NCBI GenBank assembly: GCA_965208965.1
Contig: OZ242384.1
Span: 4,960,001-5,024,000, forward strand
Reading direction: 5' to 3'
DNA from: Bin5 sp965208965
GTDB taxonomy: Bacteria; Chloroflexota; Anaerolineae; Caldilineales; Caldilineaceae
DNA length: 64,000 nucleotides
The position numbers and the translations under genes were made by a program. Each line of letters begins with the position of its first letter. Position 1 is the stretch's first letter. Under the pieces are notes generated by a model. The model saw nothing but the letters and a program-made list of their open reading frames with translations. It searched no databases and was not told the origin of the DNA. Below, one piece after another: positions 46,057-55,328 of this stretch.

Positions 46057-47118
46057 GTGTCGAAGATTCTGAAAGTAGGTGTTGTGGGGGTAGGCGGGAT
46101 TGCCAGGTCACATATGCCAGGGTGGACCGCTTCGGAGGAGGCAGAGGTCGTCGCCGGAAGCGATATTTCTGCAGAGGCCTTGGAAAGGTGGGGCGCGATT
46201 TACGGCGTCAAGAAGCTGGCGAGCGACCCGGCAGAACTGTTCAACGACCCGGAGATCGACATTATCGATGTTTGCACGCCTAACCGGTACCATGCCCCGA
46301 TCGCGATCGCGGCGCTGAACGCCGGCAAACACGTGATATGCGAAAAGCCCCTGGCGCCGACACCCGGGGAGATACGGCAGATGATCGAGGCGCGGGACAG
46401 CGCCGGCAAGCTGCTGATGACGGCCCAGCATTTTCGTTTCAGAGGGGATTCGCAGGCGCTAAAGGCGGAAGTGAATACGGGGACGCTGGGTGAAATATAC
46501 CATGCCCGCAGCTGGATGCTGCGCCGAGGCTGGCTGCCAGTCCGGCCCGGATTCATCTACAAGAAGCACAGCGGCGGGGGCCCAACGATCGATGTCGGCG
46601 TCCACATTCTGGACTTGACCCTCTGGCTGATGGACAACCCCCAGCCGGTGGCAGTTTCCGGTGTGGCCAAGGCTCCGCTCGCCCTCAGAGAGGGGGCATT
46701 CAGCGCCTGGAAGCTGGCCCCTGTGCCCCAGGACATGGACGTGGAGGATTTTGCGGCGGCTTTCGTGCGCTTCGAAAACGGCGCGACGCTTGTTCTGGAG
46801 ACCAGCTGGCTGCTTCATCATGACACGCCGGGCGAGGACACGCAGATCTGGCTCTATGGCACAGAAGGCGGATGCCACTGGCCCACTACCAAGATCCTCG
46901 AAACGAACTATGAGACCAAACAGTTTTCAAACCGTTTTCTGCAACTGACTCAGGACAAAATGGAGCCTCACGCACTGGAATGTGTTGAATTTGCCAAGGC
47001 GGTCAAGGACGGCGCGCCGTCTCCGGTTCCTGCTGAACAGTCGCTGCAGGTGCAGGAGATTCTGGATGGCATCTACCGCAGCCAGGAAGAGGGCCGGGAG
47101 GTGCGCGTCGGAAAATGA
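46057..47118 (+). CDS. Gfo/Idh/MocA family oxidoreductase
   Basis: The 353-residue NAD(P)-dependent oxidoreductase has the dinucleotide loop GVVGVGGIARSH (8-19), the CTPNRYHAPIAIAAL segment, the conserved EKPLAPT with its catalytic Lys, and GGGPTIDVGVHILDLTLWLM with the Asp/His pair. It probably acts on a sugar, inositol or sugar acid; the substrate cannot be read. GTG 46057 has AAAGGA 7 bases upstream. It is the only gene in its unit, divergent from the ThDP enzyme. Confidence 0.92.
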   Translation: MSKILKVGVVGVGGIARSHMPGWTASEEAEVVAGSDISAEALERWGAIYGVKKLASDPAELFNDPEIDIIDVCTPNRYHAPIAIAALNAGKHVICEKPLAPTPGEIRQMIEARDSAGKLLMTAQHFRFRGDSQALKAEVNTGTLGEIYHARSWMLRRGWLPVRPGFIYKKHSGGGPTIDVGVHILDLTLWLMDNPQPVAVSGVAKAPLALREGAFSAWKLAPVPQDMDVEDFAAAFVRFENGATLVLETSWLLHHDTPGEDTQIWLYGTEGGCHWPTTKILETNYETKQFSNRFLQLTQDKMEPHALECVEFAKAVKDGAPSPVPAEQSLQVQEILDGIYRSQEEGREVRVGK

Positions 47119-47333
47119 AGGCCGACCGGCAGGTCTAATGAGGAAGCGGCGCCGCGGGTTAGGGGCACGGCAGACTGAGTACAGCAATTGATGGGAATGG
47201 CACGCCTGGCGCTTTCGAGTTCCGGAGGCTCTGCGAAACTTTTCTTTGGGGGCTGCGTAGAGTTTTTTAGAGAGTGCATCGAGCCGCGGTAGACGGCGGA
47301 TCGGCCGGTACCCAAGTTCCCAAGGAGTCAGCC

Positions 47334-48251
47334 ATGAATGAGAATACGCCGAGCCAGCCTGAACAGGCAGTTGGGCCTCAAGAGCAGGAGATATCAGCGC
47401 CGGACGCCGAGCAGCCGACGGAGGAAATAGCCGTGCCGGTAGAAACAATAGAGAGTGAGCAGTCTGCCGGAGCAGAAGAGAGTCGGGACACATTTCTATT
47501 TCGTCACCCCGAAGACAAGATGGTTGGCGGGATTTGCGGCGGCTTGGGAGACTATTTCGGGATCGATCCGGTGCTTGTACGCATCATGTGGGTGGTACTC
47601 ACGCTCGGGACGGCCGGCACCGGCCTGCTGGCCTACGCCGCGCTGTGGCTCTTGCTTCCCGTTGGTACCGCGAAAGCGGGTCAGCGTGCGCCGGCGGCAC
47701 TGGAGTTAAATGAACGCAATGTAGGGCGTGCCGGACTCTTGCTGGTTGCGTCCGGCATGCTCTGGCTACTGGCGAATCTCGGTATTCTGCCGGCCCTGTG
47801 GCACGTCTTCTGGGGTGTGATGGGGTTGGTCTTCTGGCCGGTGTTGCTGATCGGCGCCGGATTCCTTCTACTGAAGAACCAGAGAACGTGGCGCAGTCGA
47901 TTCTTCAGCGCCCGCGAAAAAGTACAGGAAGGCAAAACGCGGGCGGCATCCAGCTTGAACCGCGAATCGGCCAAGGAAGGTCTGCGCCGCGCCAAGTCCA
48001 GTATTCCTCTGAAGCGCAGCCGAGAGGACCGCATGTTTTTCGGCGTGTGCGGCGCCATAGGCAGGGCAATTGGGCTGGACGCCAATCTGGTGCGGCTGAT
48101 CTGGGCTGCCTTCGCCATCGGAAGCATCGGGACAGGCGTTCTGGTATACGTGCTGACCGGTCTGCTGCTGCCGGAGGAAGAAGAGACTCTGAAGCCGGTC
48201 CCGATTCAGGAGCCTCAGGACGTAACGGTCATCGACGGGACTGTTGGCTAA
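47334..48251 (+). CDS. Membrane protein with two PspC domains
   Basis: The 305-residue protein has an acidic, disordered N-terminus (1-52), then a first PspC domain (about 55-112: RHPEDKMVGGICGGLGDYFGIDPVLVRIMWV). A LiaF-like membrane region (about 128-180) and a second PspC domain (about 228-285: REDRMFFGVCGAIGRAIGLDANLVRLIWAAF) follow, with the tail VIDGTVG. PspC proteins sense envelope stress and toxin-antitoxin-like PspC/PspB interplay is known. AAGGAG lies 7 bases before ATG 47334. The downstream small YtxH-like protein may be co-transcribed. Confidence 0.9.
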   Translation: MNENTPSQPEQAVGPQEQEISAPDAEQPTEEIAVPVETIESEQSAGAEESRDTFLFRHPEDKMVGGICGGLGDYFGIDPVLVRIMWVVLTLGTAGTGLLAYAALWLLLPVGTAKAGQRAPAALELNERNVGRAGLLLVASGMLWLLANLGILPALWHVFWGVMGLVFWPVLLIGAGFLLLKNQRTWRSRFFSAREKVQEGKTRAASSLNRESAKEGLRRAKSSIPLKRSREDRMFFGVCGAIGRAIGLDANLVRLIWAAFAIGSIGTGVLVYVLTGLLLPEEEETLKPVPIQEPQDVTVIDGTVG

Positions 48252-48336
48252 GACCAGACCTGGGATTTCAGCTTTCCAGCGGCACAGCATCTACCGGCCG
48301 TGTGACGAGCTCCAGGGCGGACAGGGAGCGTGAGAA

Positions 48337-48567
48337 TTGGGCAAGTCTGAGAACTTCGTTATCGGTCTGATTCTGGGCGCTGCAGTTGGCGCCGCGGTGG
48401 CCTATGTCTTCGGGCCATCGCGAGCGACAACCTTTGACGCCAAATACCAGTCACGCTGGGACCGTGCACTTGCCGAGGGTAAAGAGGCTGAGCTGAAGCG
48501 GAAGGCAGAATTGGAAGAGGAACTGGCCGAGACGAAGCGGCGCCACACGCCAGGACAACGGGGGTAA
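48337..48567 (+). CDS. Small YtxH-like membrane protein
   Basis: The 76-residue protein has one N-terminal glycine-rich membrane helix (FVIGLILGAAVGAAVAYVFGP) and a charged helical tail (ALAEGKEAELKRKAELEEELAETKRR). This is the design of YtxH-type envelope stress proteins. The TTG at 48337 is supported by GGGAG 8 bases upstream. It follows the double PspC gene by 85 bases and converges with mutM. Confidence 0.75.
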   Translation: MGKSENFVIGLILGAAVGAAVAYVFGPSRATTFDAKYQSRWDRALAEGKEAELKRKAELEEELAETKRRHTPGQRG

Positions 48568-48649
48568 GGCACTGCAGCAAGCCCTGCGCTGTGGGTCGGC
48601 GGCCCGTCACACTCGCTGCGGTCTTGTCACGGCAGGATAGGGGTGACGC

Positions 48650-49486
48650 CTACTTCTGGCAGTCCGGACAGAAATGGGTACTGCGCTGGCTCAGAACGGT
48701 GCGGCTTATAGGGGCTCCGCAACAGAAGCACGGCTCGCCGCCGCGGCGGAAGACCTGGAACTTTTCCTGAAACCCGCCCTTTGCTCCTGTAGGCGGAGCA
48801 TAGTTTTGCAGTGAACTTCCCTGATTCTCAATCCCCGCGATCAGAACTTCCCGCAAAGCCAGGTAAAGACGTTCAATCTCCTCGAAGTTCAGCGAGCCTC
48901 CGGCGCGCCGCGGGTCGATCCTGGCGTGGAACAGCGATTCGTCGGCGTAGATGTTGCCCACTCCGGCAAGCACGGTCTGATTGAGCAGGAGCGCTTTAAT
49001 GTTAGCTTTGCGTCCTGCCAGACCTTCGGCAAGGGTCTGGGGGACAAAGCCTTCCTCCAGAGGTTCGGGACCCAAATTACCGACTACGCTCGCCGCATCC
49101 TCGACTAACCAGATTCGACCGAATTTGCGTATGTCGCGGAATCTCAGCTCCTCCCCCGTATCCAGCGCGAAAAGAACGTGTGTGTGTTTGTCCGGAGGGT
49201 TCGCCGCCGACCCTGAATCCGATGCCGCAGGAGGAAGAAGCCGCAGCTCGCCGGTCATGCGCAGGTGGACAATGAGTATTTCCCCGCTGTCCAATCCGAG
49301 CAGCATGTATTTACCGCGACGTCCAAAGGCAGAAAAACGCCGCTCGCGGACCAGGTCCGTAAAGCGGGCGGCATCAGGAACGGCTATCGTGCGGGGCCAG
49401 CGCACCTCAGCATTCAGAATAGTCTTTCCCGTCAGCAGAGGTTCAAGCGCACGCACATAGGTCTCAACTTCGGGGAGTTCAGGCAC
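48650..49486 (-). CDS. mutM: Formamidopyrimidine-DNA glycosylase (Fpg/MutM)
   Basis: The 278-residue base-excision repair enzyme removes 8-oxoguanine and opened purines. The catalytic N-terminal Pro2 and Glu3 stand in PELPEVETYVRALEP, the beta-lysine in GKYMLLGL, the helix-two-turn-helix in NIKALLLNQTVLAGVGNIYADESLF, and the zinc finger CFCCGAPISRTVL...FCPDC at the end. The start is GTG at 49484-49486, giving Met-Pro after initiation. The start overlaps the end of the anti-sigma gene by 8 bases, so the sigma factor, anti-sigma candidate and mutM form one unit. Confidence 0.97.
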   Translation of the reverse strand: MPELPEVETYVRALEPLLTGKTILNAEVRWPRTIAVPDAARFTDLVRERRFSAFGRRGKYMLLGLDSGEILIVHLRMTGELRLLPPAASDSGSAANPPDKHTHVLFALDTGEELRFRDIRKFGRIWLVEDAASVVGNLGPEPLEEGFVPQTLAEGLAGRKANIKALLLNQTVLAGVGNIYADESLFHARIDPRRAGGSLNFEEIERLYLALREVLIAGIENQGSSLQNYAPPTGAKGGFQEKFQVFRRGGEPCFCCGAPISRTVLSQRSTHFCPDCQK

Positions 49487-50330
49487 GGCCGCGACTGGAC
49501 CTAGTCCGGCTGAGCAGCCAGAGCACGATCACTGTCAGGACAAGAAGGATACGGGCATACCTGAAGATAGTAACCCATGGTTGTCCGGAAGGATCTGCGT
49601 CGTTGCTTCCGGTGAGCTGCTCCTGGCTCGAGTCGGCAGCCGGAGAACTCGTCTCTGGCTGCACGGGCGCGGCGGCAACGGGCTCCTGCTCCGAGCCGGC
49701 GGTACTCTGTTCCTCATCTCCGGTACTCATCACGCCGAAGACAGGTTCGTCGTCCTCCTGCCCGGACCCTTCATCTGCGGTCGCCTGCGAATTCCCTGCG
49801 CCTGGATCAGCTTGTTCTGACAAGGAGCTGTCCACCGCCGTCGCTTGGGCCTGGGCGGCTGAGGTGGAACTCGAGAGCTGCTCGCTGTTGCCAGGGGGCG
49901 GACCGAGCTGGGTCCGTTGCAACTGAAACTCAGCGACAAAGACCAGCAACAGAAGGACCGCGGCCAGCGCGGCTGCGTTACGTAGTGCCAGATCGCCGTT
50001 GTTAAGGAATCTCAGGAATCGCTGCCAGGCTGTATCTACAGGAGTATCGACCTGACTGGGAGGCGGCGCCTCTACTTTGGCCAGACTGCGGCGCTCTTGC
50101 AGCACGTCCGCGACCTGCTCTTCGGTCAGAGTAAAGGATCGGGGGAGGGGCACACTCGGCACTTCCTGCAACAGTTGGACGGTCTGGCGCAGCGTATTCA
50201 CTTCCCAAGCGACCTGCTCGCTGGCTGCCATGGCAGCTTCGACGCGTTGACGTTCTTCGGTTGTAACGTCACCGTCTACGTAGGCTGCAACCAGATCTTC
50301 ATCTACCGAATTCAGGTCTTGAGGATCCAT
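49479..50330 (-). CDS. Membrane protein next to an ECF sigma factor, putative anti-sigma factor
   Basis: The 283-residue protein has an N-terminal helical region (DEDLVAAYVDGDVTTEERQRVEAAMAASEQVAWEV, about 10-50) like the anti-sigma (zf-HC2/RsiW-type) domain, but without the His and Cys residues that bind zinc. A membrane helix follows at about 117-135, then a roughly 120-residue Ser/Gln/Glu-rich acidic loop and a second membrane helix near the C-terminus (about 258-274). Position directly downstream of an ECF sigma gene supports an anti-sigma role. Control probably occurs through its outer loop. It overlaps mutM by 8 bases. Confidence 0.75.
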   Translation of the reverse strand: MDPQDLNSVDEDLVAAYVDGDVTTEERQRVEAAMAASEQVAWEVNTLRQTVQLLQEVPSVPLPRSFTLTEEQVADVLQERRSLAKVEAPPPSQVDTPVDTAWQRFLRFLNNGDLALRNAAALAAVLLLLVFVAEFQLQRTQLGPPPGNSEQLSSSTSAAQAQATAVDSSLSEQADPGAGNSQATADEGSGQEDDEPVFGVMSTGDEEQSTAGSEQEPVAAAPVQPETSSPAADSSQEQLTGSNDADPSGQPWVTIFRYARILLVLTVIVLWLLSRTRSSRGRA

Positions 50331-50464
50331 ATTTCATTTGCTCTTTTTGCCGACGTCCTGGCTTGAATAACCTAATCGTTCTTCACCGCCTGACCGCCAT
50401 TTTCTCTGAAGGAAGCTAAATTCTTGCAGCTACACTGGCAATCGGAAGAGGATACAGTTCACCC

Positions 50465-51055
50465 CTACTCCAATGAATGACGATAGACCGCAGGCAAAAG
50501 TTCCGCGTTCTTGCTCAAATAGTCGCGCACTCTTCCGCGCGCACGATTAATTCTGGATTTGACTGTACCCACGGCAGCGCTGGTGATCTCCGCGATCTCC
50601 TCATATGCGTACCCTTCGACATCACGCAGAACGATGGCGGTGCGCAGGACCTCGGGCAGCGAGGTGATAGCCGAACCGATAAGTGCCTGAAGCTCTCTCC
50701 GCTCGGCGTATTCATGGGGAGATTCACTGAGATCGGTCAGGACAGTGACATACTCGTCTTCCACGGGCATGTCATCGAGGCTCTCGGTCCGCTTTCGTTG
50801 CCTGCTTCGCAGATGATCGTAGCAGGTATTGACAACGATACGCATCAGCCAACTCTTGAAGTTGCCGCCGCGATAGTTGTCAAGCGCTCGAAAGGCTTTG
50901 ATAAAGCTGTCTTGCAAGGCATCGGCGGCTGAGTCGGGGTCGTCCATCAGGCGATAGGCGACACCGTAGGCAAGACCCTGGTATTCGATAACCAGTTGGT
51001 TGAACGCCTCCAGGTCTCCCTGCAGTGCGCGTTCTATCAATTTGTCCTGGTCCAT
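50465..51055 (-). CDS. ECF-type RNA polymerase sigma factor (RpoE-like)
   Basis: The 196-residue protein has region 2 (LVIEYQGLAYGVAYRLMDDPDSAADALQDSFIKAFRALDNYRGGNFKSWLMRIVVNTCYDHLR) and region 4 (LPEVLRTAIVLRDVEGYAYEEIAEITSAAVGTVKSRINRARGRVRDYL), joined by an acidic linker. ATG 51055 gives the normal ECF length; the frame to 51163 adds an unrelated leader. A membrane anti-sigma candidate and mutM lie downstream, so the unit may answer to envelope or oxidative stress. The target promoter motif is not known. The gene is divergent from the tRNA-Leu promoter. Confidence 0.93.
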   Translation of the reverse strand: MDQDKLIERALQGDLEAFNQLVIEYQGLAYGVAYRLMDDPDSAADALQDSFIKAFRALDNYRGGNFKSWLMRIVVNTCYDHLRSRQRKRTESLDDMPVEDEYVTVLTDLSESPHEYAERRELQALIGSAITSLPEVLRTAIVLRDVEGYAYEEIAEITSAAVGTVKSRINRARGRVRDYLSKNAELLPAVYRHSLE

Positions 51056-51211
51056 GAACAGTCTACTTTGGCACCATTGCGGCGGACCACACTGGATCGA
51101 GGCGAACGAAGGACTGTGTCCCGCTCGCCGCGCAACCGCGCGGCTCGCTCTAAGTAAAGGCAAATGCGAACGAATTTCCTGGTACGGAATTTAAGTGCAT
51201 TTGCCGGTTAT

Positions 51212-51241
51212 TTGACTCAAATTGGCCCTACCCGCTATAAT
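51212..51241 (+). promoter_or_regulatory. Promoter of tRNA-Leu
   Basis: TTGACT (51212-51217) is followed after 18 bases by a consensus TATAAT (51236-51241). The mature tRNA starts 9 bases past the -10 box, so the 5' leader is almost absent. Confidence 0.85.
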
Positions 51242-51249
51242 TTTTCCAG

Positions 51250-51334
<85 letters not shown>

Positions 51335-51441
51335 ATTTGCTGTAGGCATTCCCCGCTCGAACAGAGCAGGATTCAGGCAGAATATTCCCCTGTAAGCCAA
51401 GCAAGAGGCGGGCCCATGGTGGGGAGAACACTGTTTCTCTG

Positions 51442-51469
51442 ACGGTCTGCAATGGCGGCAGACCGTTTT
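51442..51469 (+). terminator. Terminator downstream of tRNA-Leu
   Basis: ACGGTCTGC (51442-51450) pairs perfectly with GCAGACCGT (51458-51466) around a 7-base loop and runs into TTTT. It lies about 107 bases past the tRNA. Confidence 0.75.
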
Positions 51470-51805
51470 GCATCCCTCCGCTTTTTGCACTTCATCCCTG
51501 TTGCCTTCCATTATATCAGGCGCGTGGCCGTTTCTCCATTATGCCTAAAGAATCCATCCATTGCCATGCTGCGGTCCTCAAGACTGAGTTGAACTGCCTG
51601 ATTGAATTCGGCTTTGCTGCGTTTGGGCAGAGCGTTCGGTCGTTCTCCCCGCCTGCGGATGGGACTGTACGGAACTTTGGGGGCAATTCTATGCTCTCGG
51701 CAACCTCAGTGATTCCGCCGCAAACGGCCCATTGGAGATAGTTTGGTCATTCTGGCACAATAAAGGTTGTCTTTGGCTGCACTGCCGTGCCCGAAAGGAG
51801 TTAGC
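51470..51805. other. Intergenic region without a supported gene
   Basis: Between the tRNA terminator and the cNMP-fold gene no credible ORF was found. Near the downstream gene TTGGAG (51732-51737) and CACAAT (51756-51761) may form a weak promoter with 18-base spacing. Confidence 0.4.
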
Positions 51806-53680
51806 ATGTCTGTCGAATTCTTGCGCGCGACACCCCTTTTTCACGATTTATCAGAAACAGAGCTGGAAGAAATCGTGTCGATCCTGCGCGAAGAGAGTCA
51901 GCCGGGCGGGGCTACCATCTTTCGCAGTGATGAGAACTGCAGTGACCTTCACCTGATCCGGAACGGTTTTGTCCGGTTATTCGATTCAAACGGCTCAGTT
52001 CTGGCGACGCTCGGCCCTGGTAGTCTATTGGGTGAGGCCGAGTTTTTGCGAGGTCTGGCCCACAATACGAGCGCGGTGGCTGCCTCCGACGTTCACTTGT
52101 GGTCCTTGCCGGACTCGGAACTGCGCCAGCTGTTGCAGCGGCAGAACGGAATCGGAATCAAACTCAGCCAGAATTTTGGCGAGCAGATTTCGCAGTTGGA
52201 AGACTACCTTGTAGAACAGCTCGTCAGAACGCGGGCGCTGGGAGGACTTCCTCACCGGGTGATTGGGCCAATGGCACGGAGTATGCAGCCCCGCCAGCTG
52301 CAGCGAGGCAGTTTGCTCTATCAGACCGGCCAACAGGCAGAGGCACTCTACCTGTTGGAGAGAGGCGCGCTGGAGTTGCAGCCTTCTCCTACGCCGGAGG
52401 AGCCAAGCCCGACGGCAAGCTTGATTGAACCGGGAAACCTGTTCGGCGTCCTACCATTGCTGACCAATAAGGCGTACGATGCAAGCGCGTTTTCGGTAGA
52501 CGACTGCCTGATCTGGTCGCTGCCCGCAGCTACCTTTCACAATCTAAGCAGCCAGTATCCGCACTTGCGCCGGGCCCTTGGCCGGCACAGCCGCAGCCGC
52601 CTCAGTCTGATCGACCAGACCCAGGCGGTGGTCCGGCTGGCTCAGACGCCGCTGTTTGGAAAGCTGGAACCCGCCAGTTTGCACGCCGTTGCACAGAGGC
52701 TGGTACTCCAGCATGTACCGTCAGGTGAATCGATCTACCGTCTCGGAGACAGCAGTGATGCTCTGTATCTGGTCGATGACGGCGAGGTGGAACTGACGGC
52801 GGAAAATGAGAGTGGCGTACTACAGGAGGTGGCCCGGGTTGACGTAGGCAGCTACTTTGGCGCCATGAGCCTGCTGACAGGCGAGGATCGAAGGGAAAAT
52901 GCCACCGCCATTCGCAACACGAATCTATGGGTCCTTTACAGATCGGATCTTGAAGAGCTGGTGAGACGGCTTCCTGCCATAAGAGAGGCGCTCGACCAGG
53001 CAGCCGACGCTCCACCTGCGTCCCGGCCTGAGCAGGTGACTGCGGAGAGGCTGCGCCGCTTCCCCTTGCTGGCCAACCTCGACGTCGAAGAGCTAAGGCA
53101 AGTGGCACGCCACTTGAGACAGGCCCATCTGCGGCCCGGTGAGCAGGTTTTCCGTGCCGGCGCGCCCAGCGATGCGCTCTACTTCATCGAAAGGGGGGTT
53201 ATCCGACTTCAGCTGTTGAACGGCGCCGGCAGTTGGACCCGCGGTGAGGGCGAGGTTTTTGGGGAGAAGGCCATATTGTCAGACGAGCCATATGGCCAGA
53301 GTGCGTTCTCAGAGACCGAAGTAAACCTGCTCTACGTTGAATATCCTGGACTGGAGTTTCTCAAATCCCGCTTGCCCTCGGTTGCTACGGACCTGCACCG
53401 CATACTGAGCCAGCCTGCCGGTAATGAGGAAGAACATACGGCGCCGCCGCGGCCAAGCGTCGAACCTTCAATGGAGGCGCCGCCAGGTTTTGCTCCGGGA
53501 CGGCGTGAGACTGCTCCAGCCGATGATTTTCCGCCTCCTGCCGGTCGACCCTATCCGGACGGCGGCGGTTGGTTCAGCAATCTGAGCAGTTGGGGGAAAA
53601 TCCGCCTGGCGCTGGTCATCCTGCTGCTTGCTTACCTCGGCATAGTCGTCGCGCCCAGTCTGCTTGGCATCACTTTCTGA
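51806..53680 (+). CDS. Membrane-anchored protein with four cyclic-nucleotide-binding-like domains
   Basis: The 624-residue protein repeats the cNMP-binding fold four times (about 5-120, 145-265, 280-400, 418-535). Each is opened by a PLF..L or FPLLANL motif and has the L-Y-L-x-x-x-G-x-V-x-L strand pattern. A Pro/Glu-rich linker follows and ends in one membrane helix (LALVILLLAYLGIVVAPSLL). The phosphate-binding cassettes are degenerate: only the third (FGAMSLLTGEDRREN) keeps an arginine near the expected place, so cAMP binding is doubtful. No DNA-binding domain or kinase is attached. AAAGGAG lies 6 bases before ATG 51806. It may be a scaffold or a sensor. Confidence 0.85.
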   Translation: MSVEFLRATPLFHDLSETELEEIVSILREESQPGGATIFRSDENCSDLHLIRNGFVRLFDSNGSVLATLGPGSLLGEAEFLRGLAHNTSAVAASDVHLWSLPDSELRQLLQRQNGIGIKLSQNFGEQISQLEDYLVEQLVRTRALGGLPHRVIGPMARSMQPRQLQRGSLLYQTGQQAEALYLLERGALELQPSPTPEEPSPTASLIEPGNLFGVLPLLTNKAYDASAFSVDDCLIWSLPAATFHNLSSQYPHLRRALGRHSRSRLSLIDQTQAVVRLAQTPLFGKLEPASLHAVAQRLVLQHVPSGESIYRLGDSSDALYLVDDGEVELTAENESGVLQEVARVDVGSYFGAMSLLTGEDRRENATAIRNTNLWVLYRSDLEELVRRLPAIREALDQAADAPPASRPEQVTAERLRRFPLLANLDVEELRQVARHLRQAHLRPGEQVFRAGAPSDALYFIERGVIRLQLLNGAGSWTRGEGEVFGEKAILSDEPYGQSAFSETEVNLLYVEYPGLEFLKSRLPSVATDLHRILSQPAGNEEEHTAPPRPSVEPSMEAPPGFAPGRRETAPADDFPPPAGRPYPDGGGWFSNLSSWGKIRLALVILLLAYLGIVVAPSLLGITF

Positions 53681-53759
53681 CGGACTCCGGCGGCCCATGG
53701 CGGTTGGCGGGCTTTCGTCGGAAAAAGTATCGATACGATAACGCCCGGAATACCCTTTT

Positions 53760-54806
53760 TCACCATCCCTTTGCCAGGACCGGCCACTCCAGTTCAACTT
53801 CGCCCTTTCTGTGTCCGACAATGCGCGGGAAGAGATTGTTGGAGACACAACAGTGGTTGACAAGAACGCTGACACGTTCTCCAATCTCCGGCTTGCTGTC
53901 ACAGCGCGACACATCCACGTGGCCATGTTCCTCTGAAAGCTTGAATATCTCCGCTTGCGGGTACTCTACGATCAGGCCGTGCCCAGTTGACTGGCGGGCG
54001 CTGTCCGCGGCGAGCGACTTGCTCCCCGAATCGAGTACGACCCTGTCGTCGGTCGGACGGCTGACGACGGTGGCCAGGACAATGTAGGAGCAGTCTTCGA
54101 GCTTCATGGCGCCGGCATCGACCAGGTTGCGGTCGCCGTAGACGTACATGCCGGCCCTGTGTTCCGTCATTTCGGTAAACGCGTGGGCCTGCCACATGAC
54201 GAAAGAACTGCCACCGCTGACCCTCTCGACATCCAGCCCGTCCCGGGCCAGCAGCATCTTCGCCTCGCCCATGAAGGCATTCGATTCAGGGTTTGAGGGG
54301 TAGACCATCAGCCCGCCAAAATGCAGATGCGATGCGCTGTCGATCTGCCGGGCCAGTTCGCGGACACCGTCCGGCGTGGTCACACCGCAACGCTCATAGC
54401 CTCCATCCATTTCGATCAGGACAGGGAGGACGGCGCCTTCCTGGGCAGCGACTTCTGCGTATCCGGCTACAGTTCGGGCGGAGTCTGCTGTCACGCTCAT
54501 CTCTGCCCGCCGCGACAGGAGCATGAGGCGTCTGAGTTTCGTCTTGCTAAGCAGATTATAGGGCAGAAAGATATCTCTGATTCCCGAGCTGCACATGACC
54601 TCCGCCTCGCTGAGAGTCTGGCAGGTGATGCCGACCGCGCCTGCCTCCATCTGCATATGGGCGATGGCAGGAATGCGGTGTGTCTTGATATGGGGGCGGT
54701 TATCGATGTTGTGGCTGGCCAAGTAGCTCTGAAGGCGCTCAATATTGGCCGAAAGGCGGTCCAGATCGACGACGCCGATGGGAGTTTCAAGGTCCTCGAT
54801 GCGCAT
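53760..54806 (-). CDS. D-threonine aldolase/D-serine dehydratase-like PLP enzyme
   Basis: The 348-residue enzyme has the alanine-racemase-type barrel with the PLP lysine K41 in RPHIKTHRIP, the GGYERCGV segment, RAGMYVYGDRNLVDAG and VLDSGSKSLAAD. The metal site of this group is formed by residues of the HGHVDV and VNHCCVSNN segments near the end. It splits or dehydrates D-hydroxy amino acids such as D-threonine or D-serine; which one is not decided by the sequence. ATG 54806 starts 4 bases after the end of the small membrane protein gene, so the two are co-transcribed. Confidence 0.87.
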   Translation of the reverse strand: MRIEDLETPIGVVDLDRLSANIERLQSYLASHNIDNRPHIKTHRIPAIAHMQMEAGAVGITCQTLSEAEVMCSSGIRDIFLPYNLLSKTKLRRLMLLSRRAEMSVTADSARTVAGYAEVAAQEGAVLPVLIEMDGGYERCGVTTPDGVRELARQIDSASHLHFGGLMVYPSNPESNAFMGEAKMLLARDGLDVERVSGGSSFVMWQAHAFTEMTEHRAGMYVYGDRNLVDAGAMKLEDCSYIVLATVVSRPTDDRVVLDSGSKSLAADSARQSTGHGLIVEYPQAEIFKLSEEHGHVDVSRCDSKPEIGERVSVLVNHCCVSNNLFPRIVGHRKGEVELEWPVLAKGW

Positions 54807-54810
54807 GATG

Positions 54811-55143
54811 TTACCTCGATGGCAGGAAAAGGAGCACTATCAGGATGACTTCGATCGCCTTCGTCACCAGGCCGAGCCCGTAGTCTAACGGTTGCGGGAA
54901 GAGTACAAAGTAAAGGACAATCGTTACCCCGGTATAGGCTATCAAAACCCAGCGAATCTGGTTTCTCCAGCTTGCCAGCTGAGGGAGAAGATAGAGACCG
55001 AAGACCAGGGCGATGAAGCCAAGCCCGTTCAAGACCAGAATAAACTGACTCTGGATGCCAACGAACAGGTGGATCAGACCTGTCAGAAGTACCAGGCTGA
55101 TAATGCGTTTTGACTGTGAACTCAAGGAGCTCAGATCTTCCAT
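54811..55143 (-). CDS. Small four-helix membrane protein
   Basis: The 110-residue protein is almost wholly made of four membrane helices (IISLVLLTGLIHLFVGI, FILVLNGLGFIALVFGLYLLP, IRWVLIAYTGVTIVLYFVLFP and LVTKAIEVILIVLLFLP). No functional residue stands out. It lies immediately upstream of the D-threonine aldolase-like gene and is probably in its operon. The function is unknown. Confidence 0.75.
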   Translation of the reverse strand: MEDLSSLSSQSKRIISLVLLTGLIHLFVGIQSQFILVLNGLGFIALVFGLYLLPQLASWRNQIRWVLIAYTGVTIVLYFVLFPQPLDYGLGLVTKAIEVILIVLLFLPSR

Positions 55144-55328
55144 GATCCCATTTCTCCTTCACTGAGTCCGGCTGAAGTTTTCCACCGCACGGGGAAGAGA
55201 TTAGTCAATATCATTGCATAGACTGGCGTTTCTTACAATGGCAGTTTTTTGGACTGTGGTTGGATGGCTCTGGAGGGGATACCGGGGCAGTCGAAGTTTG
55301 TCTGACCTGAGTAATTGAGAAGCCGCCC

